DNA of 64,000 nucleotides from Echinometra lucunter (lineage: Eukaryota; Echinodermata; Echinoidea; Camarodonta; Echinometridae): contig CM057161.1 of NCBI GenBank assembly GCA_029962745.1, forward strand, positions 5,946,315-6,010,314, in the 5' to 3' direction. Of this stretch, positions 35,757 through 46,428 are shown in pieces; within the stretch, counting starts at the first letter, position 1, and each line of letters begins with the position of its first letter. Under the pieces are notes generated by a model. That model was given only the letters and a program-made list of their open reading frames with translations, did not search any database and was not told the DNA's origin. A program made the position numbers and the translations under genes.

Positions 35757-36214
35757 AACTCATTTTGCTGCTTGAAAATGGGATAAACATAAAGGTTATG
35801 TTGTAAAAATACAAGTCTTAAGTTTCAAAGTATAATATCTACAGGCATGACAGGAAGTATTTTAAATATTAGATATATGAACCGATGTTTGAATAATAGA
35901 TAAGGGTCGGTTGCATAAGGACGTAAGGAGTGCGCAAGCGCGCATGGCTCACCTGACCGTACTGTGTGTATTAGCGTATCACGCGGAGGAAGGCATATAA
36001 CGGTTTTTTGAACTTGAGGAAAACGGTCCTCTTATTTATTGTCTTTGAAATCAAAAATAATATAATCGCGGTTTGCGTCTTACTTACAGTTTTTCATTCC
36101 AAATTATGATTGGTTTCAGGGTTTCTGAGTACAAATACAAGTACTCACACACATGTTTCATCTTAGTTTGAGGATTTTTTTTTGATCGGCTGCTCACAAA
36201 GCCAATGCCTTTAA
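35757..36214 (+). repeat. Diverged direct repeat, unit 2
   Basis: See unit 1 at 34013. The 3' 120 bases are almost unchanged while the middle is strongly diverged, suggesting uneven conservation or gene conversion of one end. Confidence 0.75.
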
Positions 36215-36778
36215 GCTTGCGCCTGCGGTGAAAGAACGAACTTCATATCTAACGTAGATGTCCTGTTTTCTTGCCATAAATGTAATGCAATGTGAATGTT
36301 TAATAAATTGTGATAAATTTGTATGAAAATAATTCATTTCGTTTGCTCTGTAGTAGAAAAGGCATACTAATGGTAATAATAACAACAACAACATTTATAA
36401 TAATAATAATGAAAACAAGGAAAAAATAAGATACGTTTGAAAGCTACATATCATACGCAACTATGTACTATAACATTAATGGACAATTCAGTAGCATTCC
36501 GTAACAAAAAAAGAAGTATTATCGTAAAGCCTGATATACACATTAATATTCTACAGCTGTAATTCAAATACTAACAGACTGAGACATTGATTCTGTTATC
36601 AGCTTAATATTGGTACAGTTTTTAATAGTTTCCATACTTTTACTTGTACAATTTTGTTCATTCCTTTTTGGAGCATAAAATTGTATTGCATTCATCCAGT
36701 GTCCCATGGAAGATCAACTTCTATTGACTGGTTTTCCCTGGCGAAATATCTACAAATAAATAATAATAAAAAAAAGAA
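36215..36778. other. Noncoding, AT-rich
   Basis: Includes an (AAC/AAT) simple patch near 36375-36412. No gene is visible. Confidence 0.45.
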
Positions 36779-36910
36779 TATATATATATATATATATATA
36801 TATAGTGGAAGAAAATAAATGGAATGAAGCTGACGTAGCTCTCGATCATGTCCTTTTATTGTAATGGCAAGCTTTCGGCCAACATGGCCTTCATCAGGTC
36901 TCGGGTTGAA
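36779..36910 (-). repeat. Repeat end abutting (TA)n, CTGATGA...GAAA core
   Basis: On the minus strand: CCGAGACCTGATGA, an AGGCCATGTTGGCC hairpin, GAAAGCTTGCC, an AATAAAAGG box, GAGAGCTACGTCAGCTTC and TTTATTTTCTTCCAC. It then runs directly into (TA)n. The last 45 bases recur at 53346-53386, also against a TA tract. CTGATGA-hairpin-GAAA is the hammerhead core order, known from Penelope-like elements among others. No stem I or stem III partner was found here. The family is unknown. Confidence 0.5.
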
Positions 36911-37885
36911 ATTAGACCGAGCTCATCAGATTAGTAGAGGGTGAGGGGTACACAAAATACTTGTACGGAGATGTTCAGTATGCTTGCTCGGTAATCACGT
37001 GTTTGTAGATAGTACATGCATATAGACCATAACTACTAAAAAGAAACAGCAGCAGTGGCTATCAAAATCACTGCATGTATTTCGTGAAGAGGAAACACTA
37101 TTTTCTTTTTAATCTGAAAAGTGCTAGGACACGAAGAGTAGAAAAATGAACAGCTGACGAAAAGGCTATCCAGTCAGTCTTTGGCATAATCTATTAAAAG
37201 AATACACATAAGACATTTAAAATATGATTGTCATGGTAATCACCTGTTCACCGATCTATACACCATTAGAAAATTTTGACCAAATTATACGTTAATACGC
37301 CACATCACAAAGACACAGGCGAACCACACGCGATATACACCCGTCACATCCACTAGCACAATTTTGTTTTATGTTTTGAATACACGCGAGCACACACCCA
37401 CGCACGCACACACATGTAACAGATATTTGCTTCATTCACGTAGTGACTGCAAAGGAAGACTTCCCGATCAGGTTCACAGTTTGAAGAGTCTTCTACCTTG
37501 TACCTTATACTGTTGATTTATCAGCCTGGAGCGGTAAAAGAAGATCATTGAAACGGCCACGTTCCAACAGTGATAACATCTTTAAACATGACGCCTTGGC
37601 TAGGGCGATTTACGCATCCGACCAGAAAAAAAAGTTTTGGCGCCACAAAAAAATCGCTCCTACACATGAATAGCCTGCTAATTCGGTTGGGTTATCTTGG
37701 TTATTCCTATGAGGCCTGACATTTCCCAGACCTGCAGAGAGAATCCTGCGACATCAACAAGCAAGATTTAAGAAAGTCCTTGGTTGATTCCCTAAGTCCC
37801 ATTCTAGCTAATGAGGTATCTTGGAAGTAGGCCACTCTTAAATTCAGCAATATCAAATACGAGAAATGACTGCATTCGTAAAGTG
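36911..37885. other. Noncoding, nothing recognised
   Basis: No coding or repeat signal beyond a short CACACACGCACG-like patch near 37390-37410. Confidence 0.45.
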
Positions 37886-38145
37886 TATATCGAGGGTTTA
37901 GTGCAACAGAGGGCTATCTGTATGTTTGGCCATTCTGAGAAAACTTGCAATGAAGTTACGTTGTAAACACTGTTTTAATGCAGATGGCCATACCTATTTC
38001 AGATGATACCCTGCTGGAGCAAAGTTTGCTGTAGAAACCATTTTTACCAAAGGGTTCCCGGTCTCTTATGGATCATTTTGATATCAAAACCTCATTTTGA
38101 CCTCAAAATGAAAATAGCCCTTTGTTGCACTAAACCCTTGATATA
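37886..38145. mobile_element. TIR element, 260 bp
   Basis: About 30-base ends: left TATATCGAGGGTTTAGTGCA and right, in reverse complement, TATATCAAGGGTTTAGTGCA, both continuing ACA(G/A)AGGGCTAT. A nested hairpin (CTCATTTTGACCTCAAAATGA) sits near the right end. There is no coding capacity. The TA-rich edges fit a TA or short A/T target site. Confidence 0.8.
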
Positions 38146-38780
38146 TCAAAATTAAAGGGAGAAAAATGTGATTTAGGTAATCACATTTCTTTACTTTTTA
38201 TAATAACTACGCTTTAATTCATGAACATTACGCTTTTCATTGGAAGTGAAGTCGGCAATAAAAAACAAACATGATAGCAAATCTTTCGTGCACTGAAACG
38301 AAAAAAGGGTAACATTGTCACAGGTTCATATAATATTTAATAAAATCGAAATTAAGGACTTTGCTGTGCAGTCACGATACATGCATTTCGTATACTGCTT
38401 TGAACGGCTCAAGCAAAATCTTTCAGAAATAGACTGTCATTAAATGCAATATATAGCTTGTTATGATGCAGTTTAACTATGATATTTGGATTTTACTTAG
38501 CAAAGAGATAAGAGAGAAAGTTTCTTCATGATTTGGATGAAATTGCGTGGGCAGATTTGCTAGAAAGAAACCTATATGTTGCCCGAGACAGGATATAACT
38601 GAAAGGAATAGAAATAGGCGCCGGCCTGAATTACATAAAACGTGCAAGATTCAAGCTATATGTGAAAGGCATTAGAGCAAGGGTCCTTTGAAATAGCTAA
38701 TTCATTAGAGCGAAAAAAAAAAGAATGAAAAGTTTTGATTGAGTTCTATAGGTACAGGAATGTAAATAGATAAGAAATAG

Positions 38781-38821
<41 letters not shown>

Positions 38822-39589
38822 GGAGGGAGAAAGAGGAAAAGGGAGGAAGAGAAATAGAGAGAGAGACAGAGAAAAAAGAAAAAAAGATGAGGAGATATGA
38901 AGAAAGTAACGTTATGAACAAAGGAAATCGCTTAGTCTTTGAAGTAACCACCATTTTAATTTTTGAAAATATACATTACATTAAAATCATCATAATGAAA
39001 TCCTAGATAGATCCCACAAGGACCGTCGGAAAGCTGTTCATTAACAAGTTCATCCCCACAATTGTAAACATTGTTTTCCCCAGCATCTTCTTCTTAAGAG
39101 TTCAGCACGTCATGGTTCGCCTTGAACACATAAACGCCTCCCTCTAATAATGATAGAGTATCAAGGGGGTTCTTGGTATCTGTCAATAATTACCCTTGGC
39201 GTGGGAAGTAAATTCATCCCCAATAAGAAATCCGATACGGCTGCATTACTGGGAAGATTCCTTCCAAATTATAGCATGCCCACATAATTGGATGACCTTG
39301 GGGTTCATTGCCCAAGTAGGGATGGGAAGGCGTAACGAAAAGCTATGTGGTATCAGAGCATGCTTAACCGTACCTGAAAAGGATGAATGTTTTAAAGAGA
39401 AGCTTGAGTTCTGGGAAAGGTGAGCATTACTTTTGTGCGACACTTTTCATGACAGTTTGGAAGTATGATGTCTTAGAAATATCTCCTAAAAGGATTGTTC
39501 TCAAATGTTTGTCTCGAACACTCTTGTACAGTACCACATAACCAGTTTTATGTGCAGTGCATGTGCTTTTTTCAACTGCTTTTTAGGAA
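38146..39589. other. Noncoding; GA-rich microsatellite, weak exon
   Basis: An (AG)n/GGGAGA purine tract spans 38785-38880. A frame at about 39230-39420 ends at a good donor (GAAAGGTGAGC) with moderately coding-like composition (EKDECFKEKLEFWE near its end). No convincing acceptor or family was found, so it is not called. Confidence 0.35.
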
Positions 39590-39755
39590 TGTGATTGGTG
39601 CGCATTTTTTTGAAGCCAGGCAGCAAACAAAAATGTGTCCTGCCTCGGCGACATTTTTTGTCGCCCTATACCCCATAGACCTGTACACAAAAAATGTGTG
39701 CACACAAAGTGGCGCCACTGTGACAAAGTCCCCTCATATCTGATGGTACCCCTCA
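39590..39755. mobile_element. Decayed copy of the 9797 TIR element
   Basis: Inverted relative to 9797-10154. It shares AAAATGTGTCC, CTCGGCGACATTTTTTGTCG, CCCTATACCCCATAG, CTTGTACAC or CTGTACAC, and GTGGCGCCAC-type blocks. The outer TIRs are largely eroded. Confidence 0.7.
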
Positions 39756-41529
39756 GAACTATAAGAAAACAACTTAAACAACCACTATTTTCTTCGGATA
39801 AAGCAAATACCAAAAAAGCAATGGCGGAAACAAGAATGGGTAAAAAAAAAATAACGTAATGAATATGAAATTGCTTGTTTTGTGTAGACAAAAAAGGTAC
39901 ATTTTTCTCAATCAAGTTTTCCTTCACTGTAAATCTATTAATTTGATGCTAGCGTATTATCACATACCCTTAAAGTACATATTGAAATTCCCTCAGTCAT
40001 AACGGTATGAAAATGGATATCTTCCTCCCATTTAAAGTCGCTTTATATCAAGGTGTGAATATTTGGCAAGAGAATACTTAACTCTATAGAGTGAAGAGAA
40101 AATCTTCTTTTTTTTTGGGGGGGGGGGGGGGAGGGGGGGGGGTGGCTGAGTTTGTGAAATTTTGAATACCAAATATAATTTAATTTGTCTTTGCAAAACG
40201 AATTTATTCAGTGGACGGAACATCGATTTGATATTTTTAAACAATGATTCACATTTCGAAATAAATTTAGAAATATTTATTTGTATAGAATGTGAAGAAG
40301 AGCACTAGGTATTCAGTATGATTGTGCCATCTGTCCAGACCCGAAAAGGTTATTAAACCTACAGTCATGACAGTGTAGCGTTGTCACGAAACCACATCCA
40401 GAAATACACACCATAAATAGACAGGGGTACGCTTCAGCAGTACGAAGCGTATTATACGACCTACTCCGCCTTACTTTGGCAAAAGCAAGCAAGTGACGAC
40501 GAGTAGAAATGCCAAAAATGAAGGAAACTTTTTTGACCATGTAGGCCAGAAAACATGGAAACGTGATCAGAAATGGCATTGTTTGCTGTAACTTGATTTC
40601 TTTCCTTTTGCAACCATAATATTTCAGAAATGGGTCAGATCTATTTTTGACTAATGGCTTTGCCAGTTGGATGAAGCGTGCCTTAATTGCCAAATCAATA
40701 AAAACTTTAATTTAAGTTAACGTTTATCTCCATTATCCCTTGCTTCCTTTTGCCAACATCGAGGGAGCAGTCTCAATATTGTGTTAAATTATTATTGTAT
40801 AATATCATTATGTACTTGGACCCCATGGAAGAACAGAGCGATTAGGTTAGTGGCTCTGAAATTGGCTATCCATCCGTTTAATCATTCTGTTATTTTTGGA
40901 TGTCATTGATTTTTCTATATTTTTAAAAATTGTTTTTATATGATTCTCTGACATAAAACAAACGAAAACCCTCCTGACATCCTTTTTCCAAAAAGATAAA
41001 TCCGTTTTCGTTAGGAAGGATAACTCCAGGCGACTGGTAGGCATACTAGATGATCCTGTTTTATCCACAGGGTTGCATCATAATCATCGTTATTCGCTAT
41101 CCCGAAATAAACTCCGTGTGGGGAATAGGCCAAGCTTTACTAAGACTCGTCTTGTTGCAATCATATCGTCCTTGGAGTCTTAATGCAGGAGTGGTATCTT
41201 ATTTTCCGAGTCACCTTATCGACGTAAATCAGTCATCCTTGTCTTTATTTTGAATGAAACGCGCGAGTAGATCAGTCCTCGTTAACATAATGTAACCGAA
41301 GAGCTACTATCATTTCAGACGATTATGTGATACGTAAGCTATCTGTGCTTTATCTCATAGCACTAAGTTTTATTAGATGCTATGGCCACAAGCGATATAA
41401 GGCACAGCTGCCTTTTATGTATACCCACAGGTTTATTACAAAATCCATATCGATGTCATAGTGTACTGTGCACTTCTAGACCGTCCCTTTGTTATTTGAA
41501 GAGTTCTTAAAGTAGCAATTTGGAGAAAT
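39756..41529. other. Noncoding; long G tract
   Basis: T-run then G15 at 40117-40131, followed by a second G-rich run to 40142. A 126-codon minus-strand ORF (40313-40693) has no recognisable domain and ordinary composition, and is taken as chance. Confidence 0.4.
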
Positions 41530-41533
41530 ATGT

Positions 41534-42140
41534 GTGTTTAGTTCAGTGTGTGTAGATTTCGGGAGAAATAGCTCGATCCCACTAAACCTGACACTGAACG
41601 ATAATGCACTTTCCGAGGTTAAAGTCTTGAAGATTTTGGGCGTCTACACAAAATCTAATTTGAAATGGGATGGACAGGTTGATAACATGCTCAGAAAGGC
41701 TAATAATAGGATGTTCATCCATCGTTCCCTCATTCCTTTCGAACTGCCTGTAGACGATCTCCTTTTGATTTCTAGAAGGTATATACGCCTATTGTTACAG
41801 TAGGCGGTACCTGTCTGGCATCCAGGTGTCACCAAAAAGACAGAGATCCCTGTTAGAAGGGGTTCAGAAGCGGGCTCTCAGACTCATTTTAGGATCCCAG
41901 TACCTAACATGCGACAATGCCGTCGATATCATATCACACAATCCCAAGGTCTAGAGGACAGACCTACTTATATTTGCATTAGATTAGGTAAAGGTCTAAT
42001 GATATTTCAGTTCAAAGTTACCCAAAACCCTGACAAATCAAACCAGGCAACTCAGAAACCAGTTTGAATTTTACCCTGTAAGATGCAGGACTGAGAGGTA
42101 TCGATATAGCCCGATCCCTTTTGTAGCAAGGGCTCTGGCG
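41534..42140 (+). pseudogene. LINE reverse-transcriptase C-terminal fragment
   Basis: The first frame (41534-41803) reads LKILGVYTKSNLKWDGQVDN, then MLRKANNRMF and later RRYIRLLL. This is the post-palm/thumb pattern of non-LTR reverse transcriptases (LGV..D..L.W..H+..+..KA..R+..LR, then Y..++R..L.Y..PVW). After a stop and frameshifts it continues VPVWHPGVTKK, VQKRALRLILGS and finally NQFEFYPVRCRTERYRYSPI, the conserved C-terminus of many CR1/L2/I-group proteins. At least three frame breaks make it inactive. The 5' part is absent, consistent with 5' truncation during insertion. Confidence 0.8.
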
Positions 42141-42455
42141 AAATCTAATCCTCTCTCTTTTTCTTTCTCTCCCCCCTCTCTCCCTATTTCTGCCTCTCTC
42201 TGAAGCCATAGGTGTTATGTTATCGTTATATAGGACTCTTTATAAATGGAACATTACCTGTACTCATCGCGTTCGTCAATGTTCTTTAATTATCTATCCT
42301 GTCCATCATGTTTATTGTTTTCACTTGTAATTCCTAATTCATGTAGTTTCTAGTTTCCTTACCTCACCTTCCGTTCATGAAGTTATTGTACACCCCTTGG
42401 GCAAGAACTATGCTAATTACTATCAGTCTTTTTAATAAAGACTGATAGTAATAAT
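42141..42455 (+). mobile_element. LINE 3' UTR with terminal hairpin
   Basis: Follows the LINE coding remnant. It ends in a perfect 16-bp hairpin (42416-42431 and 42437-42452, arm ATTACTATCAGTCTTT, loop TTAAT) whose loop and arm carry AATAAA, then TAATAATG. A structured 3' end is what a LINE reverse transcriptase usually recognises. That this hairpin marks the element's end is inference. Confidence 0.5.
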
Positions 42456-42631
42456 GTTATGCCCATATTGCCTTTCAAAGCTTGTAACGACTAATTTTAT
42501 ACTCTCCACACCGCACTGCCAGTCAGATTCTAAATATATAATGATTTTAACTATTGTATATTTTCAACATGTTAATATTTTTGTCGAAATATTGTACAAT
42601 TTGAGGCTGCGATTCATATTTTGAACAAATA

Positions 42632-43006
42632 CACACTAAGAAAAAAAGGTGCAATTTAGTACTCTTCAAATTCAACACTGGGAGCTCCTTTTTGGGTGCA
42701 ACTTTGCACCCAGAGAATTTTTTAGCACCTTTAAGGGTGCAGTTAGCTACATTTTGCACCCTAAATGGTGCAGAGTTGTACCCTTTAGAAAAGGTTCAAA
42801 TTTGCACCCTTTTGAAGGCAAAAAATTCTCCACCCTTAAAGGTGCAAAGTTGCATCTTTTAGGTTGCAAATGGGCATTCCCGGGTGCAAAGAGAATAAAA
42901 AGGTGCATTTTTGCACCCTTTTGATGTAGGGTGCAAGATTGCACCCAAAAAGGTGCTGCCAGTGTTGCATTTAGGGAGCAAAATTGAACCTTTTTTTCTT
43001 AGTGTG
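42632..43006. mobile_element. Long-TIR foldback element, 375 bp
   Basis: The left end CACACTAAGAAAAAAAGGTG and the right end, in reverse complement, CACACTAAGAAAAAAAGGTT are followed by about 60 further bases of inverted similarity. The interior repeats GGTGCAA/TTGCACC in both orientations many times. The left flank is TA, the right CA (a possible mutated TA). Three ORFs crossing it are by-products. It is non-autonomous. Confidence 0.85.
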
Positions 43007-45699
43007 CAAACCATTATTATTATTATCATTATTATATATCCTTATTACCCACAAAGTGCCCCTCGTAACTTGACAGTCTCTCAGGATGAAGTTTAGAAAC
43101 GGTGAATTTGAGCTCTTCATATGGACGCAAGTTCGTTATCAGGATCTCAGGCATTTCTGCGAAGATGAAGTTTATGGATGAGTAACGTACGAATCAAAGT
43201 TGACTATGATTTGAAAGTCTTTCTTCTTCTTCACACTCCATACATGAAGAGATCCATAAACCGTGATATCTCATCTCAAGTGGCTTAAAAAAGAGCAAAT
43301 GGTTGTCAAACAAGCCTGTATGGACACGAATAAAGCAGTATTCTTAAGGTTAAAACGGTTAAAATATTGAAGAATGTAAGCCAGTGCAGAGTGTGCACTA
43401 AACGAAAACTATCAGTGGCTTGTATAAGAAAGGTCAAGAGGCTGGAAGTAAGATTATATGTTCTTTGAGCTCCACTTATTCAGAATGGGTTTGATTATAG
43501 TAGCATAACGAACGGGGAATTCTTTTGTTGCATGTATAAAAGGGCACACTTTGTGTGCCCATAAAAACAAATAACTGTCGGCGATCATTGCCATGATACG
43601 TCATTTATTTTCAAAGACTAACAATACATACAATAAACGACCACAGGACCACCAGAGGTAAAGTCATTACCATTAACCAGTTGACTACTAAATTCCGTTA
43701 TTCCCTTAGGCTTAATACAGGGGCCATCTGGTTCCAGTAGCCAATGGGTTAATTCTCATTCTCGCCTGAAATTTCAGTAATTCAAGCGATTTGTAAATGG
43801 AATAGATTTCTGTCGACGTAGCTTCTAAAAGCTTCTACTTGTCCAATTGTCGCTGTTAAAGTTCAGATCTGACTTATCTTGCTTCTGAATCAAGTAACAT
43901 ACCGATGTGAATGCAACGTTGACTATCAAATAACACCCCAAAATTTTGCACCTCCACATCAAACTGCAACCGGCACCCACGGTTTTCTCATTTTTAAGTC
44001 AACAATGTTGACCCTGAACACTAAACCAGGACTAACAATATATGCGATCTTCTCGTGGGTGACCCAAATAATATCAAGCTGCATCGAAATATTCATTATC
44101 CATTTTGTGAAGGGTAAGCATGGTAAGTACGAAACTGAATTTGTTTACAATCGAGGGCGAGTCTTAGGTTTTTATGGTCAGAAAAGTCATAATATGAACA
44201 AATGTCAAAAGTGTGCTTGTGACGTCTTTTAAATAAAGGTAAGATACCATCGAGAACAGTGATGCAGGGAGGAGGAGTGCCCTAGAAACCCTTGTTGTTG
44301 AATCCCGAATATTTAAAACGAAAAGAAGAGAAGTACCCTCATATCGATAAAAATGTTTAAAAGAAACATAATACACCACAACGGCCTCTTGAATGCTATG
44401 TAATGCAAGGTTTCATCATTCCCAATCGAAATTTTATTATTATTAACATTTTCAACTCACATTGCCAGGTTAAGATTCCTGTGAAAATAAAAGCAAATGA
44501 TATTACTTTCATAGTAAACATTCGTTTTTTCTTATTTTTGTATTTAAAAAATAATGACATAGCAATATCTATTGGCAACCCCTGCTTGATATTGAAAACG
44601 ACGTACTTTATATCTACAAAACCAGATGTCTCCTAAAAATATTCTTTTACGTCATAGCAACCCAGAAAGCATATTAGTTTACCTTTGTTATTGACCCTGA
44701 AACAAACCATAAGCGACAAAGGCGGTCTTCTACTGCTATACATTTCAACAAGGTTTTTATCAGTTTCATCAAGTACCGTCTGCTCAAAGAGAATTCGTTT
44801 CAATTGGCACTGTGTATTCCCTCTACACTTAATAGTACTGGTCATTCGTTGTTCTCTTTCAAGCTATTTTGTTCTTTTTCCTCAGACCATTAGAAGCTTT
44901 GCTACAATAAAAATGATAATAATGACAATGATCATAACAATGATAGCAATGATAAGAATAATGATAATGGCAACAATAAAGATAAAAATAATGATAATAA
45001 CAACAATAATTATACTGACATCAATAATAATAATAGTGATAAAACAATAAAATGACAACGTCACCAAAATAATAATAGTAACAAAAATGGAATTTGCTGA
45101 ATTGATATAGCGTTTTACACTGCTGTTGTTATAACCCCTCATGATATCAAGCTCGGACCAAGAAGTGCACTCTACTTCTTAGGGAGATTTCCCACCATTT
45201 GGTACCGTTCACATGCATCAGATGTGCATTCATGAAGGGCACTGACAAACGCAGTCACATTGGATTTCAGCAATCCTTACAGTTACCCTTTTCCTTCCGG
45301 ATATGGATGCAGAGTCGCGATGCCGAACTGCAAATCATATGATCCACTCCCCTGGTGACGTACTCGGTAGAACATGACATCTCAAACAATAATTTCTACT
45401 GGTTAGAGTCCTTCGGCATGGAACAATAACCGACCAACCTTTTTGGCGTTCTTGTTGCAAAAAAAAAAGTGAGCTAAGAGTGAGCCAATCCGGTTCCATG
45501 CCCCCCCCCCCATTAAAACTGTTTCGACCAAGCAGTTGCAAACCACTATTACCTAGACCCTGGGTTTTTCATTAATTTTCCCCCGGGCCAGAAATATTTC
45601 TGAAATTACGCCACAGCCCACGGAGTGATTATGAATTATAGACTTCAGACATGAGAGAACGTGGCCGACATCGCTTACCTGGATATTAACCTTTTTAAA
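43007..45699. other. Noncoding; hairpin and ATAATG repeat
   Basis: Apart from the hairpin at 43542-43560 there is a degenerate (ATAATG/ATAACA)n simple repeat at about 44905-45060 and an 11-base C run at 45501-45511. ORFs at 43879-44232 and 44685-45050 lack coding features. No gene is proposed. Confidence 0.4.
43542..43560. repeat. Perfect 8-bp hairpin
   Basis: GGGCACAC-TTT-GTGTGCCC, preceded by TATAAAA and followed by ATAAAAA. It is isolated, without neighbouring gene evidence. It is not a histone 3' stem-loop (wrong stem and loop). Confidence 0.7.
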
Positions 45700-46078
45700 A
45701 TTGGCTTAATTATAATGGTAATCTTAATAATGATGTGTTTTATAACACCTAATGCATTTCCGATGTCTCTAAGCGCTTTCGAACAATATTGTTTCCCTGG
45801 TCGCCGGATTCAGGCTTGCCCGCACATAATGTATACACTTTCTTCACTCATTTGGAAGCATTCTGGCCAGGCGCCTTTTAGCAGACGCTCACACTACCAT
45901 TTGACCACTGAAGAACCCACAGTAACTTTCGCATCCTAAGGGATAAACCCACTTTATCGAAAAGCAGAGTACAAACATACATAGCATTTTCCCAAAAGAT
46001 ACGAGGGGTTTCGAACATACGACCTTCGAATCTCCAGTCAAGTGTTTAAACCACTGGTCAACGATACCTCTTTCAAAC
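45700..46078 (-). repeat. tRNA-headed SINE, near full length
   Basis: The minus-strand head (46078-46005) has A-box-like TTGACCAGTGGTTTAA and B-box-like TGTTCGAAACCCC. The body includes AAGCCTGAATCCGGCGACCA. The tail AAAGCGCTTAGAGACATCGG plus an (ATT)-rich end matches the AGCGCATAGAGACG tail of the 3242 SINE. The head is degenerate (GTTCGAAACC). Confidence 0.6.
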
Positions 46079-46385
46079 TGGGAGCGAGAGAAGCGAGAGA
46101 GCACAAAGTTTAACACTTTGTTGTGTATTTGTCATCAACTGTATTTGGCAATGACAAGCTAGAGAACGCAGAATATGAATAAACAACCTCACTGCCTGGA
46201 AATGTTGCAACTGGCTCAGTTATAGGTTTTTACCCTTTTTCTTCATCATCACGCATACAAGGGGAGAGGTGGTTTGATTGCGAAAGTTCTTCCCGCTCAA
46301 TACGTTATCATAATTTTATTATAGATAATCATTATGTGTTCTGATAATTTTATTCAGTTTTATCCATTTATAGCATAAGGAGGAA

Positions 46386-46428
<43 letters not shown>

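Noticed and set aside
34013..36214. The direct repeat pair as LTRs of a retrotransposon
   Set aside because: No TG...CA ends, target duplication, primer site or internal genes could be found.
38697..38954. 85-codon Ser/Leu-rich minus-strand ORF
   Set aside because: It is the translation of the GA-rich microsatellite.
40313..40693. 126-codon minus-strand ORF
   Set aside because: No domain, no codon bias, no splice or start support; expected by chance in 64 kb.
42547..42944. Three overlapping ORFs of 65-91 codons
   Set aside because: They lie in the palindromic interior of the TIR element and arise from its GGTGCAA repeats.
43542..43560. Histone mRNA 3' stem-loop
   Set aside because: The stem and loop do not fit the histone consensus and no histone gene is near.
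44905..45060. CRISPR-like or regularly spaced array
   Set aside because: It is a degenerate simple repeat without fixed units and spacers; the genome is eukaryotic.
44685..45142. Met/Ile-rich ORFs on both strands
   Set aside because: They are translations of the ATAATG-type simple repeat.
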